The notes beneath the pieces were generated by a model that ran no database searches, had not been told where the DNA came from, and was given only the letters and a program-made list of their open reading frames with translations. From NCBI GenBank assembly GCA_013360405.1, contig JABWBR010000013.1:1-64000 (forward strand): a DNA stretch of 64,000 nt, in the 5' to 3' direction. The position numbers and the translations under genes are program-made. Positions 32,061 to 40,465 of the stretch are shown here, in pieces; position 1 is the first letter of the stretch; every line of letters starts with the position of its first letter. The stretch is from Saprospiraceae bacterium (lineage in GTDB: Bacteria; Bacteroidota; Bacteroidia; Chitinophagales; Saprospiraceae).

Positions 32061-35000
32061 TGAACCACCACCCGTGCCGCGCGCCATGCGCCATTAATCA
32101 GCGCACTCACCACGTATTGTCCTGCCGGCAAATTGCCTATCTGCAGACTGGCAGTATTATCAGCTCCGATCGGTAGCGTAGCTTGTTGAAGTACACGGCC
32201 CAGCATATCGCTTATTTTTACGGAAACTTCGCTATCGGTCGTATCTTCCAGTGAGAGGTGCAGCGTTGATACGGCCGGATTGGGGAAAACGGCCAATGTT
32301 TCGTCGCTGACGGGTTCATCAGCCGATACCAGCACCCTGTCGCCGTTGGCAAACCAAACACCCCAGAAGGCGCCGTTGGTATCAGAAATGAAAATTGAGG
32401 GATTGCCCACCGGCGTAATTTTGTCAGCAGCCAGCGAAGTGATGCCGATCACGCTATTGTCCTGGTTGTCGTAAGCGTCAAAAATCATTTTAGTATCGTC
32501 TACCGAGTAATTAGGATACCCCAGGTCGATATTTTCGAATATCTCGCCCACATCACCGGTTTCGTAATTTGCGGCAAGCACGAAATAAGTATCGTCGTAT
32601 TCGTCAAAAAAATCAAACGCGATGATGTAAGGCGAGTTTTTGGAAAAAGTGGGGTCGGCTACGCTCGTATTTTCGGGCAAGCCGGAAAAGAGTTTTTCGA
32701 TATAGCCGTCGCCGAAGTCAGCCACATCATTATCCCAAACGCGGATAAAGCCGATATCCCAATATTCGATGGTGCCGGTAGTCGTATTGATCTCGCTAAA
32801 CGCATCGTACGCCAGGTATTCGCCTGAGTGGTCCCATTCCAGCACGTCGGCAAAAACGACGTCGCCGGTCTCTACACCCTCGGTATAGGTTGGGTTATAC
32901 AGCTCAAATTCGCCCCATTCTTCGATGATAAAATCGTAGACGTATATAAAGTTGTCATTATCGGTGGTTACAGCGGCGATTTTGTTGCCGTCTTTGGAAA
33001 TGGCTACGTTGCGCCATATCTGCTCGTCACTGACGGTGATCTGATCCACTTCGCCGCTCTGCCAGTCGATTAAAATGGCTTGAAGGGTGAGGTCTGCATC
33101 TACATACACAATTATTGTACCATCGTCGGTCACGCTGGGTTTGCTGATGGGGCCAATGTCAGATAGCGGATAGGCTACGGTTTGCCCCTGAGGCGTCACC
33201 AGGTAGAGTTGCTCCTGGAAAGCATCGGTATACAACACATACTCGTTGCCGGGATTTTCATTCAGGTCGTCCTGGTAATCGCCCCCCTGCCCTGAGCCGA
33301 TACCCACCGTATTAAAAGCAGAAATAGCGGCGTTGACTACTGTTGAATTAGCGCCGTGTAAGTCGGTAGCAGCTTGTATGACGGCAATGCGCAGGTCGAT
33401 AAACTGTGAGGAGCGGGTAAGGTAATTACTGAGGGCGCGGTAGTATACTTGTTCCGCCGTATTTTTGGAGACTTGTTCGGCAAACAGGTAATAAGCCCTG
33501 TTGGTAATGCCGCTATTGATATGCACGCCGGCATTGTCGGCGGTGCCGGTATATTTTTCGGTAAAATGGGCAGGTTGCCAGCCGTCGTCGTTGAGGCTGT
33601 TGCCGCCGTTGTGGGGGTCCGACATATTGCGAAGCGCGCCCGAGGTGTATATGTTGCTATTCACCACGTTTTCACCTATTAGCCAGTCGTCGCGGTCGAT
33701 CATGGCGCCAAATACGTCGGCGAAGGATTCATTGATGGCGCCCGACTCTGCATAGTATTCGAGGTTAGCCGTGTTTTGGATTACGCCGTGCGACATTTCG
33801 TGGCCGGCTACGTCGAGCGATTTGGCCAGCGGAGAAGAAAAAGCAATGTTGCCGTTGCCGTAAAACATGGCGGCGCCGTTCCAAAAGGCGTTATCCATCG
33901 GCTGACCGCTGGCATCGGCCACGTTGATCAGCGAAATGATATTGCCGCCCTGTCCATTGATAGAGTTGCGGTTGAAGGTTTGTTTAAAATATTCAAAAGC
34001 TCTGCCTGCGTTGTAATGGGCAGAGACGGCGATGGGGTTGGTCCAGGTATTATTCGAGGAGGTGATGTGGGCTGCGCCAAAGTTGTTATTTTCAGGCGAG
34101 GTATTCTGCGCGTTGATGGTCCAGATGACACCCACCGGCTCGTCGGGGAATACCGAAGCAGGCGCATTGAACATGCTGCGGGAGGCGTCTATGAGGTAGA
34201 ACAAACTGCCTTTTTGGTAAGTGTTGATTGTGCGACTAATGCCAAACAAGTCGTTGGCATTGGCCGTGGCGGGACCGTCGGGCGGCGGAACAGCGCGGGC
34301 ATGATCGCTTGCCGCATGTGTGCCGTGCACTTTGCATACGTTGTCGAAGTGTTGAAGGATGTCGCCGGTGTGCGCATCTACTATATACGTCCAGCGCGAA
34401 GTCAGGTTGGGGCGCAGCGTGATAGCCCAGGCCAGTAACGGCTTGCGATGTTGGGGATATACCACCGGTTGCACTTGGGTTTGAGGTCCGTCTAATAATT
34501 CCAATTCGGCCTCGGACAAAGATTTGACTTTGGTGTATTTGGCCACGTCAGCCAGTGCTAAATCCAGTGCCTGCTGTTGGGCCAGCGAAGGCTGGTAACT
34601 GTTTAATTGAGGACTGGGCTGATAACGGCCATTCATCATATATACCCTACCGTCTTTGAGGTGAAGTGCAATTTCGCTACCATATACAGGAATGCCCTGC
34701 GCTATCTGTTGCATCCGCACGTGGGTAATGCCCAATTCGTCGGTAGTGGCAGATGTAGCCGCAAATTCCTGTGCCGGCGCCGACAATTTCAGTTGCGATT
34801 TGATGGATTCGAGGTAGCCGTAGCAGTGTGCAAGCGCTTCAGAGCGACCCTCGCCCGGCAGGGGCTGGTAGTCGATAGCTCCTATTATGCTTACCTGTAG
34901 TCCTGTCGCAGGGTCGCGGGTTACCACCGAATTTTGCAACTGGCTGGTGGTAGCTGTTAAGGTTTGCGCTTTAGGCACAAAAGCAGGCGCAAACGGATTG

Positions 35001-35158
35001 GCCTTTGTGGGAATGCCGGGTTTGATGGGGTTAAGGATTATCTGCTCCACTTGCAGGCGTGTGCCGTCAGCCCGCTTTGGAAGGCGCGGCTTCATTTGCG
35101 CTTGTGCTTGCCAAACAAGTAATAAACAGAAAGCGATAAATAGGGATGTTCTTTTCAT
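32057..35158 (-). CDS. Secreted M4 (thermolysin-like) metalloprotease fused to a propeller and T9SS domain
   Basis: A signal peptide (residues 1-20, to VWQAQA) is followed by an FTP/PepSY-type propeptide (about 40-270). The M4 catalytic domain has the zinc site HEMSH (H453, E454, H457), third ligand E477 in NESFAD, and a GVHINSGITNRAYYLFAE segment with the catalytic His. A TolB/WD40-like beta-propeller fills about 640-940 (SKDGNKIAAVTTDNDNF, FSKNSPYIIAF), and a type A T9SS tail (VFPNPAVSTLHL…AGQYVVSALING) ends it. It is exported and likely degrades extracellular protein. A promoter box TATTTTTG lies at 35187-35194. Its stop shares TTAA with era. Confidence 0.93.
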   Translation of the reverse strand: MKRTSLFIAFCLLLVWQAQAQMKPRLPKRADGTRLQVEQIILNPIKPGIPTKANPFAPAFVPKAQTLTATTSQLQNSVVTRDPATGLQVSIIGAIDYQPLPGEGRSEALAHCYGYLESIKSQLKLSAPAQEFAATSATTDELGITHVRMQQIAQGIPVYGSEIALHLKDGRVYMMNGRYQPSPQLNSYQPSLAQQQALDLALADVAKYTKVKSLSEAELELLDGPQTQVQPVVYPQHRKPLLAWAITLRPNLTSRWTYIVDAHTGDILQHFDNVCKVHGTHAASDHARAVPPPDGPATANANDLFGISRTINTYQKGSLFYLIDASRSMFNAPASVFPDEPVGVIWTINAQNTSPENNNFGAAHITSSNNTWTNPIAVSAHYNAGRAFEYFKQTFNRNSINGQGGNIISLINVADASGQPMDNAFWNGAAMFYGNGNIAFSSPLAKSLDVAGHEMSHGVIQNTANLEYYAESGAINESFADVFGAMIDRDDWLIGENVVNSNIYTSGALRNMSDPHNGGNSLNDDGWQPAHFTEKYTGTADNAGVHINSGITNRAYYLFAEQVSKNTAEQVYYRALSNYLTRSSQFIDLRIAVIQAATDLHGANSTVVNAAISAFNTVGIGSGQGGDYQDDLNENPGNEYVLYTDAFQEQLYLVTPQGQTVAYPLSDIGPISKPSVTDDGTIIVYVDADLTLQAILIDWQSGEVDQITVSDEQIWRNVAISKDGNKIAAVTTDNDNFIYVYDFIIEEWGEFELYNPTYTEGVETGDVVFADVLEWDHSGEYLAYDAFSEINTTTGTIEYWDIGFIRVWDNDVADFGDGYIEKLFSGLPENTSVADPTFSKNSPYIIAFDFFDEYDDTYFVLAANYETGDVGEIFENIDLGYPNYSVDDTKMIFDAYDNQDNSVIGITSLAADKITPVGNPSIFISDTNGAFWGVWFANGDRVLVSADEPVSDETLAVFPNPAVSTLHLSLEDTTDSEVSVKISDMLGRVLQQATLPIGADNTASLQIGNLPAGQYVVSALINGAWRAARVVVH

Positions 35159-35186
35159 TGGTGTAAATTGTATTTTGATAATGGTT

Positions 35187-35194
35187 CAAAAATA
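35187..35194 (-). promoter_or_regulatory. -7 promoter box of the M4 protease gene
   Basis: The minus strand reads TATTTTTG about 30 bases before the protease ATG, inside the 68-base gap to the divergent flavin-binding gene. Confidence 0.55.
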
Positions 35195-35226
35195 GCAAAT
35201 TTTGGGTTTATAAAAAACCGGACAAC

Positions 35227-35883
35227 ATGCCTAAACTAACACCTACCACTCGTACTACCCCCACGCGCCTGCCCAAACGCGTGGACTATGATCTGGAACT
35301 TATCTACGAAATCCTCGACGAAGGCCTCTATTGTAATGTGGCCTATGTGCAGGACGGCCTTCCTTTTATGCTGCCTACCGGTTACTGCCGTATCGGCGCC
35401 ACCTTGTATATTCACGGCTCGGTAGGTAGTCACATGATCCGCAGTATTGAACACGGCGCTGATTTATGTATTAGCGTTACGCTGGTGGACGGCATTGTGC
35501 TGGCACGCTCAGCTTTTCACCATTCTATCAATTACCGGTCGGTGATTATGTTCGGCAAACCGTTTTTGGTTGAAAATGAAGCAGAGAAGATGAATGTGCT
35601 GGCCCAATTTACCAACCATTTTGCCGACGGCAGATGGGATGACGTAAGGCATCCTGACGATGCCGAACTCAGACGTACCGCTGTTTTAGGCATTCGGATT
35701 GAAGAAGTCTCCGCCAAAGTGCGCAGCGGCCCGCCCAAAGATGAAGAATCAGACGACAACTGGCCCTGCTGGTCGGGTGTACTGCCGCTGCAATACACTG
35801 CCGGCGCCCCCCAAGAACGCGAAGATGCCGTGCCAGGAATGGTATTGCCCGATTATTTAAAAAATTATTCCCGAAAAAAATGA
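35227..35883 (+). CDS. Pyridoxamine 5'-phosphate oxidase-family flavin-binding protein
   Basis: This 218-residue protein has the split-barrel flavin-binding fold: YDLELIYEILDEGLYCNVAY, then LPTGYCRIGATLYIHGSVGS, ISVTLVDGIVLARSAFHHSI and NYRSVIMFGKPFLVENEAEK. Members of this group (nitroimidazole-resistance NimA-like and 'flavin-nucleotide-binding' proteins) bind FMN or haem and reduce small molecules; the substrate is unknown. It is the first gene of a probable two-gene unit, with the DinB-like gene 9 bases downstream. Confidence 0.85.
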   Translation: MPKLTPTTRTTPTRLPKRVDYDLELIYEILDEGLYCNVAYVQDGLPFMLPTGYCRIGATLYIHGSVGSHMIRSIEHGADLCISVTLVDGIVLARSAFHHSINYRSVIMFGKPFLVENEAEKMNVLAQFTNHFADGRWDDVRHPDDAELRRTAVLGIRIEEVSAKVRSGPPKDEESDDNWPCWSGVLPLQYTAGAPQEREDAVPGMVLPDYLKNYSRKK

Positions 35884-35892
35884 GATAATCAC

Positions 35893-36417
35893 ATGGATGA
35901 AATGGATCGTTTGAGATACCCCATCGGCCCTTTTGAATGGGATGGTCGTACCGATTTGCTCGCAGCACGAGAGGGCATCCTCCGTATTGCTGAATTGCCC
36001 TCCAAATTAAGCGAATTGGCAGAGCGATGCAGCGAGGAACAGTTGAATACTCCCTATCGCCCGGGCGGCTGGACGGCCCGCCAGGTTATTCATCATGTCG
36101 CCGATAGCCATATGAATGCCTTTATTCGGTTTAAATTCGCACTAACCGAAGACCAGCCCGTGATTAAACCATACCCCGAAGCGCTTTGGGCACAATTGTC
36201 AGATAGCTACGGCTCTATCCAGATTTCCCTGCCATTGATCGAAGCACTCCATTTTAAGTGGGTGGTTTTATTGTATTCGCTTGCTGAATCTGACCTTGCA
36301 AAGGGCTATTACCACCCCGAACAACAACGCGTAGTAACGCTTGCCGAGGCCATCCAGCTCTATGCCTGGCACGGGGAGCATCATTGCGGACATGTTAGAT
36401 TGATGCTGGATGTTTGA
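35893..36417 (+). CDS. DinB/YfiT-family metal-dependent transferase-like protein
   Basis: A 174-residue four-helix bundle of the DinB_2/YfiT group. The three-histidine metal site is visible as WTARQVIHHVADSHMNAFIR (His of HHVADSH) and HGEHHCGHVRLML near the C-terminus; RPGGWTARQ is the family's first-helix signature. Relatives transfer bacillithiol or bind Ni/Zn; Bacteroidota forms are mostly uncharacterised. The last codons, MLDV*, are encoded by the first word (GATGCTGGATGTTTGA) of the following word-palindrome. Confidence 0.88.
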   Translation: MDEMDRLRYPIGPFEWDGRTDLLAAREGILRIAELPSKLSELAERCSEEQLNTPYRPGGWTARQVIHHVADSHMNAFIRFKFALTEDQPVIKPYPEALWAQLSDSYGSIQISLPLIEALHFKWVVLLYSLAESDLAKGYYHPEQQRVVTLAEAIQLYAWHGEHHCGHVRLMLDV

Positions 36418-36479
36418 TTTTTGATTTTTGATGAAAAAAATAATCCAGCATCCAGCATCCAACATTCAACATCAATTCC
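36404..36479. repeat. Word-palindrome (GATGCTGGATGTTTGAT word)
   Basis: The left arm starts inside the YfiT-like gene (GATGCTGGATGTTTGATTTTTGA) and the right arm is AATCCAGCATCCAGCATCC…AACATCAA. The stem covers about 25 bases. The same word recurs at 38748-38834 and in 62880-62912. It separates two codirectional genes. Confidence 0.82.
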
Positions 36480-36499
36480 TCACCTTAATCCCATCTATT

Positions 36500-38749
36500 A
36501 TGAACCGACAGCTATTACTTGCCTTCGTATTGGCCGGCGTGATTGGAATAAATTCCAGCCTATCCGCACAGGTCAATAACTGCCCGTTTACGATTTCTTA
36601 CACGACGAACGAACTTACTGTTCAGGCACAACTGATCAGTATTTTACCGGTATTGCCGCCGCCTACCACCTGGTACGTAAATGGCAACAGCCAACCTATT
36701 GGCAGCGGCGGACAGGTGACCTACACTTTCAATGCGCCGGGCGCCTACTATTTGTGCGCTGTATACAACTTACCCGGTAGTACTACTTCCTGTACCGTCT
36801 GTGAATGGGTAGTTGCAGGGCTTTGCCCATGCATTGATCCCTCTCTGATCAACCCAGATGCGGTATGCCCAGCCGTTTACGATCCGGTTTGCGGCTGCAA
36901 CGGCGTGACCTACTCCAATCCCTGCGAGGCAGTGGCTTTGGGCGGAGTTACCTCCTGGACTCAGGGCCCCTGCCAGCAGGCAGATTGCAGTGCTTTGCAG
37001 GTGGATTTTGTAGGATCGACCATTTCTGCCGACGGACTTACTATCAATTTCCAGGACCAGTCGTCTTTCCCAGGTGGGTATGATTTGCAATGGAAATGGG
37101 ATTTCGGCGACGGCTCGTTTTCAGCAGAGCAAAGTCCGGTGCATACTTATGCGCTATCCGGTACTTACACCATTTGCCTGACGGTTTCCGGCTACTTGCC
37201 CGACGGCACTTATTGCGAATACACGGCTTGTCTGACCAAAGAGGTAGGCCAGGATTGCCCCGACGACTGTCCATTTGATATCGTGTACGACCTCGATGGC
37301 GTCGATTTGCATGCCTGGCTGCAGTCCGATCCCACTGACCCGCCCTTGCCGACCCTTATTCAGTGGTCGCTCGACAATGGCCCTGTCGTTATCGGACAGC
37401 AATTCCACTATACCTTCGACGGTCCCGGCGAACACGTCTTGTGCGCCACGTATCCACAAACGACCAATAATGCACCCTGCACAGTGTGCAAGGCTTTTGT
37501 GGTAAATGCCTCCTGTGTCGACTCCAGCCAGATCAGCATTGTACCCTGTCCGCTCATTTACGACCCCGTTTGCGGCTGCAACGGCGTTACCTACGGCAAT
37601 AGCTGTGAAGCCTACAACTACGGCGGCGTCAGCTCCTGGTCGCCGGGCGAATGCGGCAGTATCTGCAACAACCTGGCCATCAATTTCGAGGGGTTCAATT
37701 CCGGCGGCTCTCTAACGGTGTGGACTTTCAACAGCACTTCTCAGTTTCCCGGCGGGCATATTACCGATTTGTTTTGGAGCACCAGTAGCGGGTCTACCGG
37801 TACGGGGCAGTCTTTTACCCTTAATTTCGGTCAGCCCGGTTCATACATTGTCTGCCTCAACGCGCAGGCCGTTACGCCCAATGGCCTGCCCTGCAACGGT
37901 ACCTTCTGCGATACCATCATCGTACCGGAGACCTTGTGCATCGACCCCAGCCTGATAGATACCACGGGGGCTTGCATTACCTTATACGATCCCGTTTGCG
38001 GCTGCGACGGGGTGACTTACTCCAATTCCTGCGTGGCCCAGATATTTCACGGCGTGACGAGCTGGACACCGGGTATTTGTCCCACGGAATGTATCGACCC
38101 CACTCAAATTGACAATACGCCTTGTCCTGATATTTACGATCCGGTATGCGGCTGCGACGGCGTCACATACGGTAATTGGTGCGAAGCCCTGCACTACGGT
38201 GGGGTAACCGCCTGGACGGAAGGGCCATGCTGTACTATCCAACAGGATTGCGAGGCCTTGTTTGCCTACACAGTTATACCTGGCACAAATCAGATCATCC
38301 TGTTCGATATGTCGCTCAACGCTGAAAGCTGGATACTGGATATGGGCGACGGTACCACCCTGGGCGGCTTTTTTGATTCGCTGGTGTATGTGTACAACGA
38401 GCCGGGAGTTTACCAAATTTGCCTGGAAATCAGCAATTTCGCAGGCACCTGCACTGATAGTTATTGTGTGACCGTTGATTTGGAACCAAATTCCACCGGA
38501 AATCTCCAAACGCAGGGCATTCAGATGCAACTGATCCCCAATCCGGCGAGCATTTCCACCCACGTAAAGCTGGCGGGCGCCATGCCGGTAAAAGCCCGAT
38601 TGTTGGATATTTACGGCCTGCCTATATGGCAACAGGCCCAGCCTTCGGCTGAATTCGACATACCACTAATCGAGCTTCCTGCCGGAATGTACATTGTGGA
38701 AGTTGAAACAGAAAAGGGTAGGGTAGTGAGGAAGTTGATAGTGGATTAA
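36500..38749 (+). CDS. Secreted protein with four Kazal-type inhibitor domains, PKD domains and T9SS tail
   Basis: The ATG at 36500 (MNRQLLLAFVLAGVIGINSS) gives a signal peptide; the upstream ATG lies in the word-palindrome. Four Kazal-type modules share YDPVCGCxGVTYxNxCEA, each with six Cys, at about residues 110-155, 345-385, 480-525 and 530-570. Kazal domains inhibit serine proteases by a P1 loop. PKD or PKD-like folds lie between them (WKWDFGDGSFSAEQSPVHTY; WILDMGDGTTLGG), and a T9SS tail ends the protein (LIPNPASISTHVKL…AGMYIVEVETEKG). A surface protease inhibitor or a cysteine-stabilised adhesin are both possible. Confidence 0.9.
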   Translation: MNRQLLLAFVLAGVIGINSSLSAQVNNCPFTISYTTNELTVQAQLISILPVLPPPTTWYVNGNSQPIGSGGQVTYTFNAPGAYYLCAVYNLPGSTTSCTVCEWVVAGLCPCIDPSLINPDAVCPAVYDPVCGCNGVTYSNPCEAVALGGVTSWTQGPCQQADCSALQVDFVGSTISADGLTINFQDQSSFPGGYDLQWKWDFGDGSFSAEQSPVHTYALSGTYTICLTVSGYLPDGTYCEYTACLTKEVGQDCPDDCPFDIVYDLDGVDLHAWLQSDPTDPPLPTLIQWSLDNGPVVIGQQFHYTFDGPGEHVLCATYPQTTNNAPCTVCKAFVVNASCVDSSQISIVPCPLIYDPVCGCNGVTYGNSCEAYNYGGVSSWSPGECGSICNNLAINFEGFNSGGSLTVWTFNSTSQFPGGHITDLFWSTSSGSTGTGQSFTLNFGQPGSYIVCLNAQAVTPNGLPCNGTFCDTIIVPETLCIDPSLIDTTGACITLYDPVCGCDGVTYSNSCVAQIFHGVTSWTPGICPTECIDPTQIDNTPCPDIYDPVCGCDGVTYGNWCEALHYGGVTAWTEGPCCTIQQDCEALFAYTVIPGTNQIILFDMSLNAESWILDMGDGTTLGGFFDSLVYVYNEPGVYQICLEISNFAGTCTDSYCVTVDLEPNSTGNLQTQGIQMQLIPNPASISTHVKLAGAMPVKARLLDIYGLPIWQQAQPSAEFDIPLIELPAGMYIVEVETEKGRVVRKLIVD

Positions 38750-38834
38750 TGTTTGATGTTGGATGTTTAATGTTGAATTAAATTATTTATATTCAATTAA
38801 TAATCAAACATTAAACATCCAACATTAAACATCA
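38748..38834. repeat. Word-palindrome (TTAATGTTTGATGTTGGATG word)
   Basis: Left arm 38748-38776 and right arm 38792-38834 are made of ATGTTTGATGTTGGATGTTTAA words and their complements around an AT-rich loop. The plus gene stops in the left arm (GAT TAA TGTTTGATG), and the minus gene stops in the right arm (AAA TGA TGTTTAATG). Bidirectional terminator. Confidence 0.85.
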
Positions 38835-39248
38835 TTTCACCGCTTCCACCTTATACACAAAATACTTCGTATCGCCTTGCCAGGGCATATTTTTGTATTT
38901 TTCCTTGTAATACAATTTGACGTGTTCGCCTTCAAATTCCTGAAGCGATTGGTAGGCATCTGATTTTAATACGGAAAAATCCCAAATACTCCCCAAGGTG
39001 GGGTTTTGGCCGGGCACCTGGAAGCCGCCCAGGTTGAGCTGGCCTTCGTAGGTTTTGAAAACAACCCCTTTGCGGGATATTTTCACCAGATAACCTGCGC
39101 GGGTACCTTCGCTATACGTCCAGTTGCATACCCACAAGTAACCCACGCCGCCCAATATGCCGGCCAGGGTAATAAGGAGGAGTACGCGTTTGGATATTTT
39201 CTTCACTTTGTCAGTGCCTTCTTTTACAACCTGCTTAAACTCGCTCAT
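38832..39248 (-). CDS. Conserved hypothetical membrane protein, 138 residues
   Basis: After an N-terminal charged helix (MSEFKQVVKEGTDKVKKISK), one transmembrane segment (VLLLITLAGILGGVGYLWVC) leads to a C-terminal soluble domain, probably periplasmic (TYSEGTRAGYLVKISRKGVV, FEGEHVKLYYKEKYKNMPWQ). Homologues in the phylum are often mislabelled '6-phosphogluconate dehydrogenase'; nothing here supports that enzyme. Function unknown. Confidence 0.75.
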   Translation of the reverse strand: MSEFKQVVKEGTDKVKKISKRVLLLITLAGILGGVGYLWVCNWTYSEGTRAGYLVKISRKGVVFKTYEGQLNLGGFQVPGQNPTLGSIWDFSVLKSDAYQSLQEFEGEHVKLYYKEKYKNMPWQGDTKYFVYKVEAVK

Positions 39249-39279
39249 AGCTGTTTATTTTGGTATAAAAATACAAAAC

Positions 39280-39864
39280 TTATTGATGCGGGAAAAGCGC
39301 CTTTTCAACAAGCTCGCAGATAATATGGCCGAGCAGCATATGGCATTCCTGGATGCGGGGGGTATCGGCAGAAGGCACGTTGAGCAAAATACTGCTGTAT
39401 TCCCGAAGGCGGCCTCCGGAGGCGCCTGTCATTGCTACCACTGCCATGCCACCCTGCAAGGCGGCCTGCGCCGCTGCGACGATATTGGGAGAATTGCCGG
39501 AGGTAGAAAGGGCAAATAAAATATCGCCAGGTTTACCTGCAGCTTGCACCATGCGGGCAAATACGGCATCGTAGCTGTAGTCGTTAGCTACAGCAGTGAG
39601 AAACGAGGTATTGACGTGCAACGCTTCGGCGTATAGGGGGGGGCGGTCGTAATAAAAACGCCCGGAGAGTTCAGCGGCGAGGTGCTGGGCGTCGGCAGCG
39701 CTGCCGCCGTTGCCGCAAAAGAGTATTTTGCCACCGGCACGATAAGCGGCTACGCATTTTTCCACAACTTGTTCAGTAGCCGAAATAATATGCGTATCAG
39801 CCAGCAGCGCTTGCTTGGAGGAGATGCCGTCTGAAATGAGCGCTTTTATTGTCGATTCATACAT
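39280..39864 (-). CDS. gmhA: Phosphoheptose isomerase-like SIS-domain protein
   Basis: A 194-residue SIS protein of the GmhA type: ILFCGNGGSAADAQHLAAEL, SGRFYYDRPPLYAEALHVNT, LFALSTSGNSPNIVAAAQAA and QECHMLLGHIICELVE with the catalytic and Zn-binding His/Glu. GmhA converts sedoheptulose 7-phosphate to D-glycero-D-manno-heptose 7-phosphate for LPS core or S-layer sugars. GmhB/HldE are not adjacent. It follows the 39878 membrane protein by 13 bases, so the two are probably cotranscribed. A DnaA-binding DiaA-type role is less likely because Bacteroidota lack that system. Confidence 0.9.
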   Translation of the reverse strand: MYESTIKALISDGISSKQALLADTHIISATEQVVEKCVAAYRAGGKILFCGNGGSAADAQHLAAELSGRFYYDRPPLYAEALHVNTSFLTAVANDYSYDAVFARMVQAAGKPGDILFALSTSGNSPNIVAAAQAALQGGMAVVAMTGASGGRLREYSSILLNVPSADTPRIQECHMLLGHIICELVEKALFPHQ

Positions 39865-39877
39865 GCGGCAGATGGGG

Positions 39878-40384
39878 TTATTTCATAAAATAAAAAAACA
39901 AACCCGCCGTGATAGCAATGACAAGCGCCTCATAAATCCTGGCCTCAGCGCGGCTTCGCACCCGCAGATGGATAAGAGCTACCAGGGAAACGACCAGCCC
40001 GGCCATGGCATAAAATTTGAGTACGCGCAAGCCTGGCGTCGTTGCCCAAATCGCCTCGTATTGGCGTGCAATCCAAAAGATGAGTTGCTGGCATAAAATT
40101 CCCAGTACAGAGACCAGAATACCTGTAAAGATCAGCGCTCGCCAGGGCAAGCCCCTGCGCAGCCGCTCTATGGTACGCACGGCGCTGGTCACAATAAGCC
40201 AGAAGACGAAAAGATTGCCGCCCGTCAGCAGCGCTTTTTCAAAATTAGACCCCGGCGTAAGCGCTTTGGTGAGGATTGCCGTGACGATGGTGAGCGCAAC
40301 ACCCAATACCAGGCTGGCTATGAGTACTACTTGTATAAATACTTGCTGGTCGTGAACGGAGTTGTTCCGCTTTGTTTTTGCCAT
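39878..40384 (-). CDS. Hypothetical polytopic membrane protein, 168 residues
   Basis: About five hydrophobic segments (VFIQVVLIASLVLGVALTIV, LLTGGNLFVFWLIVTSAV, ALIFTGILVSVLGILCQQLI, FYAMAGLVVSLVALIHL, ALVIAITAGLFFYFM) with short loops indicate a small inner-membrane protein. No transporter or enzyme motif is recognised. The ATG gives MAKTKRNNSVHDQQVFIQ. It is immediately upstream of gmhA in the same direction. Confidence 0.72.
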   Translation of the reverse strand: MAKTKRNNSVHDQQVFIQVVLIASLVLGVALTIVTAILTKALTPGSNFEKALLTGGNLFVFWLIVTSAVRTIERLRRGLPWRALIFTGILVSVLGILCQQLIFWIARQYEAIWATTPGLRVLKFYAMAGLVVSLVALIHLRVRSRAEARIYEALVIAITAGLFFYFMK

Positions 40385-40388
40385 TTTT

Positions 40389-40456
40389 TCTCAGTTCTTA
40401 GCACTTAGCACTTAGGGCTTAGCGGCTGACAGCTAAGCCCTAAGCCCTAAGCACTG
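40389..40456. repeat. Word-palindrome (CTTAGCACTTAGCACTTAGGG words)
   Basis: The left arm CTTAGCACTTAGCACTTAGGGCTTAGCGGCT and right arm AGCTAAGCCCTAAGCCCTAAGCACT pair around GACA. It lies between two minus-strand genes and should terminate the TPR lipoprotein transcript. The words are the same as in 3180-3266. Confidence 0.85.
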
Positions 40457-40465
40457 TTACCCAAC

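Noticed and set aside
33776-34438. 220-codon plus-strand ORF
   Set aside because: Antisense to the M4 protease gene, whose motifs prove the minus strand.
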